The notes: generated by a model from the letters alone, not told the origin. A DNA stretch of 64,000 bases from Actinorugispora endophytica (GCF_004363075.1 NZ_SNYN01000017.1:36742-100741), one strand, 5' to 3'; numbered from the stretch's first letter, positions 1 through 10,720 are shown. Made by a program: numbers and translations.

Positions 1-795
1 GGTGAGGTCGTCGGCCAGTCGCGTACGCCGCTCGGTGAGGTCGGCGGCCCAGGTCTCGGCCTCCGCGACCGCGCGCGGCGAACTGCACGCGCCCGCCGCC
101 ACCAGGGCCGGGGTGGAGACCGACCACAACGGCTGGGCCTCGGCGAGCCGGCGGACCAGGGCGGGCTCGGCCAGCAGGTAGCCGATACGCAGGCCCGCCA
201 GCCCCCAGGTCTTGGTGAGGCTGCGCACGACCACGAGGCCGGGCAGGTCGGTGCGCGCGGACAGGGAGTCGGGCTCTCCGGGGACGCAGTCGGCGAACGC
301 CTCGTCCACGACGAGGATCCGGCCGGGCCGGGCGAGCGCGGCCAGGGCCTCGGCCGGGTGCAGCACCGACGTGGGGTTGGTGGGGTTGCCGACCATGACG
401 AGATCGGCGTCCTCGGGCACGGCGGCCGTGTCCAGGGTGAAGCCGCCGGTGAGCAGGACCCGGTCGACCCGGTGCCCGGCGGCGCGCAGGGCCGCTTCGG
501 GTTCGGTGAACTGGGGGTGCACCACGACCGCGCGGCGCGGCGCGAGAGCGCGGGCCAGCAGCACGAACGCCTCGGCCGCGCCCGCGGTGAGCAGCACGTC
601 GTCGGGGTGCCGCCGGTGCCGCCGGGCCACCGCCCGGCGCGCCGGGCCGGGGTCCGGATAGGCGGCCAGGTCCGCGACGGAGGCCGCGATGCGCTCGGCC
701 AGCCAGCGCGGCGGGGTTCCGGCGCGGACGTTGACCGCGAAGTCCAGGAGGCCGTGACCGACCTCGGAGTCGCCGTGGTGGCGCAGATCGACCAT
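1..795 (-). CDS. cobC: CobC-type PLP aminotransferase/decarboxylase, 3' end cut off by window
   Basis: The visible 265 residues are the N-terminal part of an Rv2231c-type CobC, a fold-type I PLP enzyme related to histidinol-phosphate aminotransferase. The family is assigned to the aminopropanol (threonine phosphate) arm of cobalamin synthesis. The ATG at 795 gives MVDLRHHGDSEV, the usual start of the actinobacterial family. Family signatures visible are LLDFAVNVRAGTPP, LLTAGAAEAFVLLARAL, VGNPTNPTSVLHP (substrate/PLP ring region), VVDEAF (the Asp that contacts the PLP nitrogen) and SLTKTWGLAGLRIGY, with the Schiff-base Lys in SLTK. The reading frame runs open through base 1, so the C-terminus lies outside the window. 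cobQ and cobD lie 10 kb away on the same strand. No cobalamin riboswitch is visible in the 180 bases upstream. Confidence 0.88.
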   Translation of the reverse strand, partial: MVDLRHHGDSEVGHGLLDFAVNVRAGTPPRWLAERIAASVADLAAYPDPGPARRAVARRHRRHPDDVLLTAGAAEAFVLLARALAPRRAVVVHPQFTEPEAALRAAGHRVDRVLLTGGFTLDTAAVPEDADLVMVGNPTNPTSVLHPAEALAALARPGRILVVDEAFADCVPGEPDSLSARTDLPGLVVVRSLTKTWGLAGLRIGYLLAEPALVRRLAEAQPLWSVSTPALVAAGACSSPRAVAEAETWAADLTERRTRLADDLT

Positions 796-972
796 CGGTT
801 CGCGTTCCCCCCGGTGTGCCGGCGCGTCGTGGACCCGCGGCCCGTGCCGGTCGGGTCCGGTCCGCGGTGGTTCTCTCGATGATCCCGGCACCGGCGCCGT
901 TCCCTGGCCGTTCCGAGCGGCGCCGGCGGGGTCGGCGCCGCCGCGGACCGGAGATTCTCCGGAGCCGCCGGA

Positions 973-1434
973 TCAGTCCCTGTCGAGTGCGAGTTTGAAG
1001 CCGACGTGGGAGTCCGTGAAGCCGAGCCGCTGGTAGAAGCGGTGCGCGTCGGTGCGTGAGGCGTTGGAGGTGAGCTGGACCATTCGGCAGCCGCGTTTGC
1101 GCGCCTCCTCCACCGCCCACTTGACGAGTTCGGACCCCAGGCCCTTGCCGCGCTCGCCGTTGTACACCCGGACGGCCTCGATCTGGGCGCGGGTGGCTCC
1201 CCTGTGGGACAGCCCGGGGAGGAAGATCAGCTGCAGGGTGCCCCGGATCTCCCCCTCGTGCTCGGCGACCGCGTAGATCTGGTGCGAGTCGGTGTCGATC
1301 GCGGCGAACGCCTCGCGGTACGGAGTCAGGTCCCCGGGTGTCTCCCGGGCCGCGCCGAGTTCGTCGTCGGCCAGCAGCGCGACGATGGCGGGCAGGTCCC
1401 TGGGAGCGGCGCGGCGGATAGTCAGGTTCTTCAC
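973..1434 (-). CDS. GNAT family N-acetyltransferase
   Basis: A 153-residue single-domain GNAT protein, which would transfer an acetyl group from acetyl-CoA to an unknown amine. The fold is clear: an N-terminal LTIRRAAPRDLPAIVALL strand-helix, a central IEAVRVYNGERGKGLGSELVKWA motif A with the acetyl-CoA pyrophosphate loop (RGKGLG), and a C-terminal RFYQRLGF motif B. The GTG at 1434 (KNLTIRR) is preferred because upstream codons in this frame are Arg/Pro-rich noise overlapping the next gene. GGCGGT precedes it at close range. It lies 64 bases downstream of another GNAT gene on the same strand, so the two may be cotranscribed. Confidence 0.85.
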   Translation of the reverse strand: MKNLTIRRAAPRDLPAIVALLADDELGAARETPGDLTPYREAFAAIDTDSHQIYAVAEHEGEIRGTLQLIFLPGLSHRGATRAQIEAVRVYNGERGKGLGSELVKWAVEEARKRGCRMVQLTSNASRTDAHRFYQRLGFTDSHVGFKLALDRD

Positions 1435-1498
1435 ACCGCCTATTTTCCCAAAGACCCGGTTCCGGCCCGCGCGCGGGTCGACGCGGTCCCGACGCGCC

Positions 1499-2053
1499 TC
1501 AACCGAGCAGATCCGACCTGATGACGCTGTAGACGGCCAGGTCGGTCCGTCCGTGGTGCAGCGGCGCGGCGTTGCGTTCGGTGCCCTCGTAGACGAATCC
1601 GGTCCTCTCCGCGACACGGCGTGAGGCCGTGTTGGCGGTGGCCGCCTTGAGTTGCAGCCGCTCGAAGCCCTGCTCCAGCAGCACCCAGCGGGTGATGGCG
1701 GTGACCGCCTCCGAGGCGACGCCCCGGCCGCGCGCCGCCGGGGCCACCCAGTAGCCGACCTCGGTGGTGCGCGCCCGCCAGTCCGTGCGCACCAGGCCGA
1801 ACGATCCGGCGAAGGCCCCGGTGTCCTTGAGCACGGCCGCCCACTGCTGGCCGTCCCCGGTGGCCCGCATGGCCGGCGCGGTGTCGACACACCAGGTCAC
1901 GGCGTCGGCGCGGGTGTAGGGCCGGCCCGGTGCGGGGATCGGGACCCACTTCCGGGTGACCGGGTCGGTGACGGACTCGAACACGTCGTCGATGTCGGCC
2001 TCGGTGAAGGCCCGCAGCCGCAGCCTGTCGGTCTCCAGGACGACACTGGGCAT
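1499..2053 (-). CDS. GNAT acetyltransferase, RimJ/RimL-like
   Basis: A 184-residue protein of the RimJ/RimL group (GNAT, Acetyltransf_3). This group includes ribosomal-protein N-terminal acetyltransferases and many uncharacterised small-molecule acetyltransferases. It opens with the family hallmark LETDRLRLRAFTEADIDDVFE, then has TEVGYWVAPAARGRGVASEAV (acetyl-CoA loop RGRGVA) and NTASRRVAERTGFVYEGTERNAAPLHHGRTDLAVYSVIR near the end, which is typical of the class. The ATG at 2053 (MPSVVLETDRL) places the conserved TDRLRLR at the usual distance from the N-terminus. Substrate cannot be read from sequence. Confidence 0.86.
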   Translation of the reverse strand: MPSVVLETDRLRLRAFTEADIDDVFESVTDPVTRKWVPIPAPGRPYTRADAVTWCVDTAPAMRATGDGQQWAAVLKDTGAFAGSFGLVRTDWRARTTEVGYWVAPAARGRGVASEAVTAITRWVLLEQGFERLQLKAATANTASRRVAERTGFVYEGTERNAAPLHHGRTDLAVYSVIRSDLLG

Positions 2054-2255
2054 GATCGGATCGGTGGACAACTGGAGCCCTCTCTGGTCAGGGTGCGGAG
2101 TGGACCGCGACCACAGTGTGCCAGCAGGTGAGGCCCCCGCATCACCTCCGGGGAGGGCCGGTATCCTCGACCGGCCGCCTCTCCCGCGGAAGGGGACCAG
2201 CCCCTTCCGGGACGCGGACGGGTACTTCCCGCCCTTCCACCCCCTGGAGCCCCTC

Positions 2256-2480
2256 ATGGACCTGCCCGCGGTTCCCGCCGTCCTCTTCGGTGTTCTGGCG
2301 CTCTTCGTCGTCATCGGCCTGGTGGTCTCCCTGGCCAACAGACGGAAGAAGCGGTCGGGCAGGAGTGGAGACGACGGCGGCGGCGACGGCGGTTCGGACT
2401 GGGGCTGGAGCTGGGGCGACGGCGGCGGGGGCGACAGCGGTGGAGGCGACGGCGGGGGAAGCGGAGGCGGCGGAGACTGA
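2256..2480 (+). CDS. Small single-span membrane protein with Gly/Asp-rich tail
   Basis: A 74-residue reading frame with one N-terminal transmembrane helix (about residues 5-26, VPAVLFGVLALFVVIGLVVSL) followed by a basic stop-transfer patch (RRKKR). A low-complexity tail of about 40 residues rich in Gly, Asp, Ser and three Trp ends at the stop codon. The basic patch suggests the tail is cytoplasmic. No domain is recognised. Similar short TM plus Gly-rich-tail proteins are common hypothetical genes in actinomycetes. Codon use is normal for the region, but the tail could also be chance open frame in GC-rich DNA. Confidence 0.5.
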   Translation: MDLPAVPAVLFGVLALFVVIGLVVSLANRRKKRSGRSGDDGGGDGGSDWGWSWGDGGGGDSGGGDGGGSGGGGD

Positions 2481-2603
2481 GCCGCCCCGGGCAACAGTCG
2501 CCCAAGAACCACCGTTTTTCCGGCAACGCCTACCGTGGCAGCGTTCGGGCGGGCAGGCTGGGATGGGGAGTCCTGGGAGCCCACAGCACGAGGAGCGCGC
2601 CCG

Positions 2604-4019
2604 ATGCACGAGGAGATCGTCTACCGTCCCGCCCGGGAGCTGACCGCGATGATGCGGCGGCGTGAGCTCTCCGCGCGCGAGGTCGTCGCGGCGCACCTGG
2701 CCCGGATCGAGGCGGTGAACCCCTCGGTCAACGCGGTGGTGACACTGTGCGGGGACCGGGCGATGGACGAGGCCGCGGCGGCGGACGAGTCGCTGGTGTC
2801 CGGTGTCGAGCCGGGCCCGCTGCACGGGCTGCCGATCGCGCACAAGGACACGCACTCCACCGCCGGGGTGCGCACCACCTTCGGCTCGCCGTTCTTCGCC
2901 GACCACGTCCCCGAGCACGACGAACTGGTCGTGGCGCGGATGCGCGGCGCCGGGGCGATCACCATCGGCAAGACGAACGTGCCGGAGTTCGCGGCGGGAT
3001 CGCACACCTTCAACACGCTCTTCGGGGTGACCCGCAACCCGTACGACACCACCAGGTCCGCGGGGGGCAGCAGCGGTGGCGCGGCCGCCGCGCTGGCGTG
3101 CGGCATGCACGCGCTCGCCGATGGCTCCGACATGGGCGGCTCGCTGCGCAACCCGGCCTCGTTCAACAACGTGGTGGGCCTGCGCCCGTCCCCCGGACGG
3201 GTCCCCACGCACCCGGAGCCGCTGGGCTGGTCGACGCTCTCGGTGCAGGGGCCGATGGGCCGCGACACCGCCGACACCGCGCTGCTGCTGTCGGTGATGG
3301 CGGGCCCCGATCCGCGCAGTCCGATCGCGGTCGACGAGCCGGGCGGGGTCTTCGCCGAGCCGCTGGAGCGCGACCTCACCGGCCTGCGGGTGGCATGGAG
3401 TCCGGACCTGGGCGGGGCCCTGGCCTGCGAGCGGTCCGTGCTGGAGACACTGACCGCGCAACTGGGCGTCCTCACCGACCTGGGTTGCCGGGTCGAGACG
3501 GCCGCTCCGGACCTGACCGGCGCCGACGAGGTGTTCCGGACACTGCGGGCCTGGGTGTTCGAGAGCAACCTGGGACCGCTGCTGGACGCCGACCGCTCCA
3601 GGCTCAAGCCGTCGGTGGTGTGGAACATCGAGGAGGGCCGCAAGCTGACCGGCCCCGACCTGGCCCGCGCCGAACGGCTGCACACCGAGATCTTCCACCG
3701 GGTGCGCGCGTTCTTCGAACGTTACGACGTGCTGCTGCTCCCGGTCAGCCAGGTCGCCCCGTTCGACGCCGACCAGGAGTACCCGGCCGACATCGACGGC
3801 CAGGTCCAGGCGACCTACCTGGACTGGATGCGCTCGGCGTACTGGATCTCGATCACCGGGAGCCCCGCGCTGTCGGTTCCCGCCGGCTTCACCCCCACCG
3901 GGCTTCCGGTGGGGCTGCAGATCGTGGGCCCGCACCTGGCCGAGCGTCGCGTCCTGGAGGTCGGCCACGCCTTCGAGGCCGCGACCCGCTTCGGCCGACG
4001 CCGCCCGAACCTGGGCTGA
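2604..4019 (+). CDS. Amidase (amidase signature family)
   Basis: A 471-residue amidase-signature hydrolase that cleaves carboxamides with a Ser-cisSer-Lys triad. Triad residues can be placed: Lys81 in IAHKDTHST, the cis-Ser near 156 in SAGGSSGG, and the nucleophile Ser180 in GSDMGGSLRNPAS. The C-terminal half carries ITGSPALSVPAGFTPTGLPVGLQIVGP, the usual closing segment. The ATG at 2604 follows AGGAGCGCGCCG. The substrate is unknown. No GatB or GatC neighbour is present, so this is not the tRNA-dependent amidotransferase subunit. It is closer to the stand-alone amidases of secondary metabolism or nitrogen scavenging. Confidence 0.9.
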   Translation: MHEEIVYRPARELTAMMRRRELSAREVVAAHLARIEAVNPSVNAVVTLCGDRAMDEAAAADESLVSGVEPGPLHGLPIAHKDTHSTAGVRTTFGSPFFADHVPEHDELVVARMRGAGAITIGKTNVPEFAAGSHTFNTLFGVTRNPYDTTRSAGGSSGGAAAALACGMHALADGSDMGGSLRNPASFNNVVGLRPSPGRVPTHPEPLGWSTLSVQGPMGRDTADTALLLSVMAGPDPRSPIAVDEPGGVFAEPLERDLTGLRVAWSPDLGGALACERSVLETLTAQLGVLTDLGCRVETAAPDLTGADEVFRTLRAWVFESNLGPLLDADRSRLKPSVVWNIEEGRKLTGPDLARAERLHTEIFHRVRAFFERYDVLLLPVSQVAPFDADQEYPADIDGQVQATYLDWMRSAYWISITGSPALSVPAGFTPTGLPVGLQIVGPHLAERRVLEVGHAFEAATRFGRRRPNLG

Positions 4020-4097
4020 CGCCCCGAGGCTTTGCCAAGGACCCACGCGAAGCGACCCGGTTCGCGGTCCCCACAGGGCCTCTGTTGATGATCTTGA

Positions 4098-4209
4098 GCC
4101 TTCTGCCCGTTTCGGGGCCGGGAAGGGCAGAAAGCCCACGACCGTCAAGAAAACCCTCACGCAACGGACGTCGTGGGCGCGGCCCCGACCGGCACCCGCC
4201 GTCGCCGCC
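4098..4209. repeat. 112-bp dispersed intergenic element, copy 1 (family B)
   Basis: This stretch aligns without gaps to 47769-47880, with about 13 mismatches by my eye count. It contains a hairpin (TTCTGCCC at 4101-4108 against GGGCAGAA at 4125-4132, 16-nt loop GTTTCGGGGCCGGGAA), then a conserved tail around CCCTCACGCAACGGAC. In this copy the outer 5' arm is degenerate, whereas copy 2 pairs much further. It sits between the convergent amidase and DUF6504 genes and could act as a terminator. Confidence 0.75.
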
Positions 4210-4304
4210 CGGCGTGACCTCGCGATCCGCATGGCGCGAGGCCGAACGACCCACCCGAGGCACCGGCACGCGCACCACCGCCCCGCCGCCCCGCCGGAGA
4301 CCCC

Positions 4305-4589
4305 CTAGTCGTCCACTCTGGCCAGCAGCCAGTCGTCAGTGGCCGAGTCGTGGCGGAGCTCGTAGACGCCGGACTCCGCGCCGGCGCCGACGCGCACTCG
4401 CCAGAAGGTCCGCGCGGGCGGCCTCCGCGCGCGCCCCGCCGTGAAGTCCGAGCGCAGTGTGACCCAGTGCTCCAGGATCTGCTGCACCACGTAGAGCCGC
4501 CCCTGCCACACGAACCGCGCCGGCCTTCCGCCCTGGTCCCACACCTGCACCGGCACACCGTAGACCTGACCCACCACCACCGTCCCCAC
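4305..4589 (-). CDS. DUF6504 family protein
   Basis: A small protein of about 94 residues with the DUF6504 pattern: YGVPVQVWDQGGRPARFVWQGRLYVVQQILEHWV followed by WRVRVGAGAESGVYELRHDSATDDWLLARV. Its biochemical role is unknown. Family members are often found beside the actinobacterial ImuB/DnaE2 translesion polymerase genes. No such polymerase is in this window, yet the gene carries a LexA-like palindrome 54 bases upstream, consistent with an SOS role (inference). The start is GTG; the listed one is the first of several closely spaced GTG codons, so the true N-terminus may be up to five residues shorter. Confidence 0.8.
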   Translation of the reverse strand: MGTVVVGQVYGVPVQVWDQGGRPARFVWQGRLYVVQQILEHWVTLRSDFTAGRARRPPARTFWRVRVGAGAESGVYELRHDSATDDWLLARVDD

Positions 4590-4642
4590 CCGCCCCCATC
4601 AGCGCATCAACGACCAGATCAACTCGCGGACCACGGCTTCGT

Positions 4643-4658
4643 TCGAACACGTGTTCTA
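4643..4658. promoter_or_regulatory. Putative LexA/SOS box
   Basis: TCGAACACGTGTTCTA matches the actinobacterial and Gram-positive SOS consensus TCGAAC-N4-GTTCGA at 11 of 12 fixed positions. It lies in an AT-rich pocket (TTCTAATTATAG) and about 54 bp upstream of the DUF6504 start on the minus strand, a plausible promoter position. The divergent kinase gene starts 320 bp away and is less likely to be its target. Confidence 0.6.
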
Positions 4659-4978
4659 ATTATAGCGAAAACCGGCGCGGGCCGGGCTCCGACACGTCTT
4701 GCGAGCGGCCGGATCTGACCACCTGCGGCCAGTCCCGCCGGCATCCGCCCCCGGTTCCCGGCGCGGCCGCGAGACATGACCGGCTCTGGAACCGGCCCCG
4801 GGGACCGGCGCGCCCCCCGAACCCGCACGGCATCCGCGCCCCCGCGGAGACGTCCGACGCGGCCTTTCGTCCCGAGGCCGCAGGCCCGGGACGGCCCGTC
4901 GAACACGACCGGGGACCACGCCCGGGATCGATACGCTGTGAAGCGCGAAGCACGCGATCCACAAAGGAACCCACCACT

Positions 4979-7084
<2,106 letters not shown>

Positions 7085-7153
7085 CGTCTGCCCCACGGAG
7101 TGCCACAACGGGCACCCTGCCGGGTCCCGCGAGCTGAGCAGAGGAGTTCACAC

Positions 7154-8119
7154 ATGCGCGCCATCGTCATCGAGGAGACCGGCGGCCCCGAAGTGATGCG
7201 TCTGGCCGAGGTGCCCGACCCCGTACCGGGCCCCGGCCAGGTCGTCGTCGACGTCGAGGCCCGCGGGGTCAACTTCATCGACGTCTACCGACGCGCGGGG
7301 ATCTACGCCGTCCCGACCCCGTTCACCCCCGGCGGTGAGGGCGCGGGCACGGTCAGCGCCGTCGGCGAGGGCGTCACCGGGGTGGCCGTCGGCATGCGGG
7401 TGGGTTCGGTGGAGGTGGCCGGCTCCTACGCCGAACGCGCGATCGTCGAGGCCGACAAGCTCATCCCGCTTCCCGACGGCGTCACCTCCGAGCAGGCGGC
7501 CGCGGTCCTGCTCCAGGGGATCACCGCGCACTACCTCACCCACTCGACCTACGCGGTGCAGCCAGGCGACACCGTGCTGGTGCACGCCGCGGCCGGCGGT
7601 ACCGGCCTGCTCATCACCCAGCTCGCCAAACTGCGCGGAGCCAGGGTGATCGGGACGGTCTCCACCGAGGCCAAGGAGGCGCGGGCCCGCGAGGCGGGGG
7701 CCGACGAGGTCATCCGGTACACGGAGGCCGACGTGGTCGAGGAGGTCCGGCGCCTGACCGACGGCGAGGGGGTTCCGGTGGTGTACGACGGCGTGGGCGC
7801 CGGCACCTTCGACGCGAGCCTGGCGTGCCTGCGCCGGCGCGGCCTGCTCGCGTTGTTCGGCCAGTCCAGCGGCGTCGTCCCCCCGGTGGACCCGCAGCGG
7901 CTGAACACCGCCGGATCGGTCTACCTGACCCGGCCGTTCCTGGGTCACTACACGGCGACCCGCGACGAGCTGCTGGAACGCTCCTCGGACGTGCTGGGCC
8001 TGGTGGCGACGGGCAGCCTGCACGTGCACGTGGGCGGCCGCTACCCGCTGGCCGAGGCCCACCGCGCGCACGCCGCCCTGGCGTCCCGGGCGACCACCGG
8101 CAAGCTGCTGCTGGTCTAG
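7154..8119 (+). CDS. qor: NADPH:quinone oxidoreductase (zeta-crystallin type MDR)
   Basis: A 321-residue zinc-free medium-chain dehydrogenase/reductase that reduces quinones with NADPH. The N-terminal GroES-like part has VEARGVNFIDVYRRAGIY and PFTPGGEGAGTVSAVGEGV. The Rossmann part has VLVHAAAGGTGLLITQLAK, the AAxGGxG nucleotide-binding loop of the QOR group. No zinc-ligand cluster is present. The ATG at 7154 follows AGAGGAG at good spacing. It faces the SPFH gene with a strong hairpin between them. Confidence 0.9.
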   Translation: MRAIVIEETGGPEVMRLAEVPDPVPGPGQVVVDVEARGVNFIDVYRRAGIYAVPTPFTPGGEGAGTVSAVGEGVTGVAVGMRVGSVEVAGSYAERAIVEADKLIPLPDGVTSEQAAAVLLQGITAHYLTHSTYAVQPGDTVLVHAAAGGTGLLITQLAKLRGARVIGTVSTEAKEARAREAGADEVIRYTEADVVEEVRRLTDGEGVPVVYDGVGAGTFDASLACLRRRGLLALFGQSSGVVPPVDPQRLNTAGSVYLTRPFLGHYTATRDELLERSSDVLGLVATGSLHVHVGGRYPLAEAHRAHAALASRATTGKLLLV

Positions 8120-8215
8120 TCGTCCCGCGTCGTGAGCCCGGTGCTCACTCGCGCTCGGGATCACCACTCCCCGCGGTGTCGGAGGGATACGACGACGATC
8201 GAGGGTCCTCCTTGT

Positions 8216-8278
8216 CGGTGATCTCGACGTCAGCGTCCTTGGACGTCCGTTCCGGGGGCGCCGACGTCGAGATCACCG
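8216..8278. terminator. Long perfect hairpin between convergent genes
   Basis: CGGTGATCTCGACGTC (8216-8231) pairs perfectly with 8263-8278, a 16-bp stem with a 31-nt loop that is itself partly self-complementary. It lies between the convergent qor and SPFH stop codons and probably ends transcription from both sides. The arm GGTGATCTCGACG reappears in the hairpin at 38172. Confidence 0.55.
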
Positions 8279-8302
8279 GGGAGTCGCCTGCGCGCGGGTT
8301 CC

Positions 8303-9379
8303 CTACGCCTCCTCCCGCTGGCCGGGGAAACCGATGGGACCGGCCGCCGCCTCGGCTTCGGCCTTGGCCTCGGCGACCGCCTCGGCGGCGAGGTCGGCCG
8401 CGTGGTCGGCCGCGCGCAGCGCCTCACCGCGCACCGGGTCGCCCGAGGTGAGCTGCGGCGTGGCTCCCTCCTCCGGCGCCGCGTCCTCCTCAGCCCGGGG
8501 TGTCGCCGCCTCCCCGTCGGCGGCGGGCGCGAACGCCCTGCTGACGTTCTGGATGGCCTGGGTGAGCTCGCCCGGGATCACCCAGAAGGTGTTCCCCTCG
8601 CCGTTGGCGAGCGTGGGCAGCGTCTCCAGGTACTTGTAGGCCAGCAGCTTGGAGTCGGCGTTGTTGGCGTGCACCGCCTGGAACACCCGCTCGATGGCCT
8701 TGGCCTCGCCGTCGGCGCGCAGGATGGCGGCCTGCTGCTGGCCCTGCGCCTCCAGGATGGCCTGCTGGCGGGCGCCTTCGGCGGTGAGGATGCGGGACTG
8801 GCGCTCTCCCTCGGCGTGCAGGATCGTGGCGCGCTTGTCGCGCTCGGCCCGCATCTGCTTCTCCATGGCCTCCTTGATGGAGGGGGGCGGGTCGATGGCC
8901 TTGATCTCGACCCGGTTCACCCTTATCCCCCACTTGCCGGTGGCCTCGTCCAGAACGCCGCGCAGGCGCGAGTTGATGTCCTCGCGCGAGGTCAGGGTCC
9001 GCTCCAGGTCCATGCCGCCGATGACGTTGCGCAGCGTGGTGACGGTGAGCTGGTCGATGGCCTGCAGGTAGTTGGCCACCTCGTAGGCGGCGGCCCGGGG
9101 GTCGGTGATCTGGTAGTAGAGGACGGTGTCGATGTTGACCACCAGGTTGTCCTCGGTGATCACGGGCTGGGGCCGGGAGGAGAACACCTGCTCGCGCAGG
9201 TCGAACTTGGTGTTCACCCGGTCCACTCCCGGGATGATGAAGTTCAGGCCGGGCTGCAGGGTTCGCATGTAGCGACCGAATCGCTCGATGTTGTAGGCGC
9301 GCGCCTGGGGAACGATCCGCACGGTGGATACCACCCCCAGGACCACGATGACCGCGAGGACGATGAAGAGGATCTCCAT
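8303..9379 (-). CDS. SPFH/band 7 (stomatin-like) membrane protein
   Basis: A 358-residue prohibitin/stomatin-type protein. One N-terminal transmembrane helix (about residues 2-20) is followed by the SPFH domain (VRIVPQARAYNIERFGRYMRTLQPGLNFIIPGVDRV), then the conserved YLQAIDQLTVTTLRNVIGGMDLERTLTSR. A long Ala/Glu/Gln coiled-coil stretch (HAEGERQSRILTAEGARQQAILEAQGQQQAAI) precedes an acidic Ala/Glu tail. Such proteins scaffold membrane microdomains. The adjacent upstream NfeD gene is the classic partner. An ATG also exists at 9391, but AGAAGGA directly abuts it. The ATG at 9379 gives a workable 12-base spacing and starts right at the membrane helix. Confidence 0.92.
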   Translation of the reverse strand: MEILFIVLAVIVVLGVVSTVRIVPQARAYNIERFGRYMRTLQPGLNFIIPGVDRVNTKFDLREQVFSSRPQPVITEDNLVVNIDTVLYYQITDPRAAAYEVANYLQAIDQLTVTTLRNVIGGMDLERTLTSREDINSRLRGVLDEATGKWGIRVNRVEIKAIDPPPSIKEAMEKQMRAERDKRATILHAEGERQSRILTAEGARQQAILEAQGQQQAAILRADGEAKAIERVFQAVHANNADSKLLAYKYLETLPTLANGEGNTFWVIPGELTQAIQNVSRAFAPAADGEAATPRAEEDAAPEEGATPQLTSGDPVRGEALRAADHAADLAAEAVAEAKAEAEAAAGPIGFPGQREEA

Positions 9380-9458
9380 GGCTGGTGTCATTCCTTCTCT
9401 CGGGTCGGCCTGGCGGGGGCGGCGCGCTCCGGTGGGAACCCGCTCGCCGGGGCGGGTG

Positions 9459-9899
9459 TCACGGCAGGGCTTCCCTCGGGTAGACCACGGCGGTGGCGCC
9501 CTCGATCTCCATGACGTCGACGTGGACCCCGGGCGGGATGGTGAGTGACTCGTCGAGGGCCCTGGCCGACCACTCCTCGCCCGAGAGCCTGATCCGGCCG
9601 CCGTCGCCGGTGACCTCCTCGAGGACGAGCGCGGACCTTCCCACGAGCGCGTCGGTTCCCGAGCGCAGGATCGGGGGCTGGGTCATGTGGCGGCGGGCGA
9701 TCGGCCTGACGACGAGCAGCCCCGCCGCCGCGGTGGCGGTGAACGCCAGGACCTGCGGCACGAGACCGAGCCCGAGCGCGCCCGCCACACCCGCGACCAG
9801 CGCCGCCGCCGCCAGCAGTCCCAGCGCTAGGGTCAACGTGAAGAGCTCGGCGACGCCCAGGGCGACGGCCACGACCAACCAGACAACCCACAACGGCAT
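9459..9899 (-). CDS. NfeD-like membrane protein
   Basis: A 146-residue NfeD-family protein of the short type without the protease domain. Two hydrophobic segments at about residues 4-40 and 45-66 cross the membrane. A soluble OB-fold domain follows (LVGRSALVLEEVTGDGGRIRLSGEEWSARAL, ending VDVMEIEGATAVVY), with the characteristic G-x-V-x-L/GEEW pattern. It is transcribed just upstream of the SPFH gene, with which NfeD proteins form membrane assemblies. GGAGG precedes the ATG at 9899. Confidence 0.9.
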   Translation of the reverse strand: MPLWVVWLVVAVALGVAELFTLTLALGLLAAAALVAGVAGALGLGLVPQVLAFTATAAAGLLVVRPIARRHMTQPPILRSGTDALVGRSALVLEEVTGDGGRIRLSGEEWSARALDESLTIPPGVHVDVMEIEGATAVVYPREALP

Positions 9900-10166
9900 A
9901 CCAGCCTCCGGTCCTGTGGCGGGTATCACTAAAACTACCCCCGGGCGATCGGAGATCACACTTGGGGGAAGCGACATGTGGACAACGAACGGCGGGCACC
10001 ACGCGGCCGCGTCCGCTTCCCCTCCCCCGAAGGCTTCTGTTTTCCTCCGCCGGGGCGGACGGCCCGGGCCCGGGCCGTCCGGGCTCCCCCGCGGAACCCG
10101 CCCGATCCCCCTTCACATACGACGCGAACCACTTCGCGCGCGGCGGACGTTTGCGAGAATCCGAAC

Positions 10167-10703
10167 ATGAGCCACTACCCCGAGCCGTACGACAACGCCG
10201 GCGACCCGAACGCTTGGAACCAGGGCTGGGAGACGTCCCCCCAGGGCCCCCCGCCCATGGGCGGGGACCCCAACGCGCAGCTGGCGCCCTACAACGCGCA
10301 GACGGGCGGTTACCAGACCCCCTTCGGCCCCCACGGGGAGCTCCAGCCCTCCCAGGAGCAGCCGATCGCCGTCCTCGGCGACATCACGGTGACGCAGAAC
10401 CTCGTCATGACCCCGGTCGGCACCTTCCCGATCAGGGGAAGCATGTGGACGCTCAACGACATGACCGTCGTCCGTCAGCAGATGGCGACCTGGGCCCTGG
10501 TCGTGGCCTTGATCGGCTTCCTCTTCATCTGCGTCTTCAGCCTCTTCTTCCTGCTGGTGAAGGAGACCACCGTGTCCGGGACGATCCAGATCACGGTGCG
10601 CCAGGGCGAGAAGTTCTACACCACCCAGGTCCCGGTACACAGCCAGGCCCAGGGGCACCAGGTCCACCAGCAGTTCCAGTACATCCGCTCGATGGCGGTC
10701 TGA
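10167..10703 (+). CDS. Hypothetical single-pass membrane protein
   Basis: A 178-residue protein of unknown function. The first ~65 residues are Pro/Gly/Asn/Gln-rich and look disordered. A small beta-rich segment (GDITVTQNLVMTPVGTFPIRGSMWTLNDMT) follows, then one strong transmembrane helix (about residues 110-133, WALVVALIGFLFICVFSLFFLLV). The outside tail, VSGTIQITVRQGEKFYTTQVPV, resembles a short beta-strand domain. The ATG at 10167 has no strong Shine-Dalgarno. It is similar in layout to other actinobacterial membrane proteins with an N-terminal Pro-rich arm, but I do not recognise the family. Confidence 0.7.
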   Translation: MSHYPEPYDNAGDPNAWNQGWETSPQGPPPMGGDPNAQLAPYNAQTGGYQTPFGPHGELQPSQEQPIAVLGDITVTQNLVMTPVGTFPIRGSMWTLNDMTVVRQQMATWALVVALIGFLFICVFSLFFLLVKETTVSGTIQITVRQGEKFYTTQVPVHSQAQGHQVHQQFQYIRSMAV

Positions 10704-10720
10704 CCGCTCCCCGCGTGGCC

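Noticed and set aside
796..972. Possible cobalamin riboswitch before cobC
   Set aside because: I looked for the conserved B12-box and the GCCACTG core on the minus strand here and upstream of cobD (13224-13402) and found neither.
2604..4019. GatA subunit of the tRNA amidotransferase
   Set aside because: No gatB or gatC is adjacent, and the sequence between the catalytic motifs fits generic amidases equally well.
2142..4232. A long open frame on the minus strand opposite the amidase gene
   Set aside because: Its translation is Arg/Gly/His-rich noise with no domain, and the plus-strand amidase has clear catalytic motifs. Such frames are expected in DNA of this GC content.
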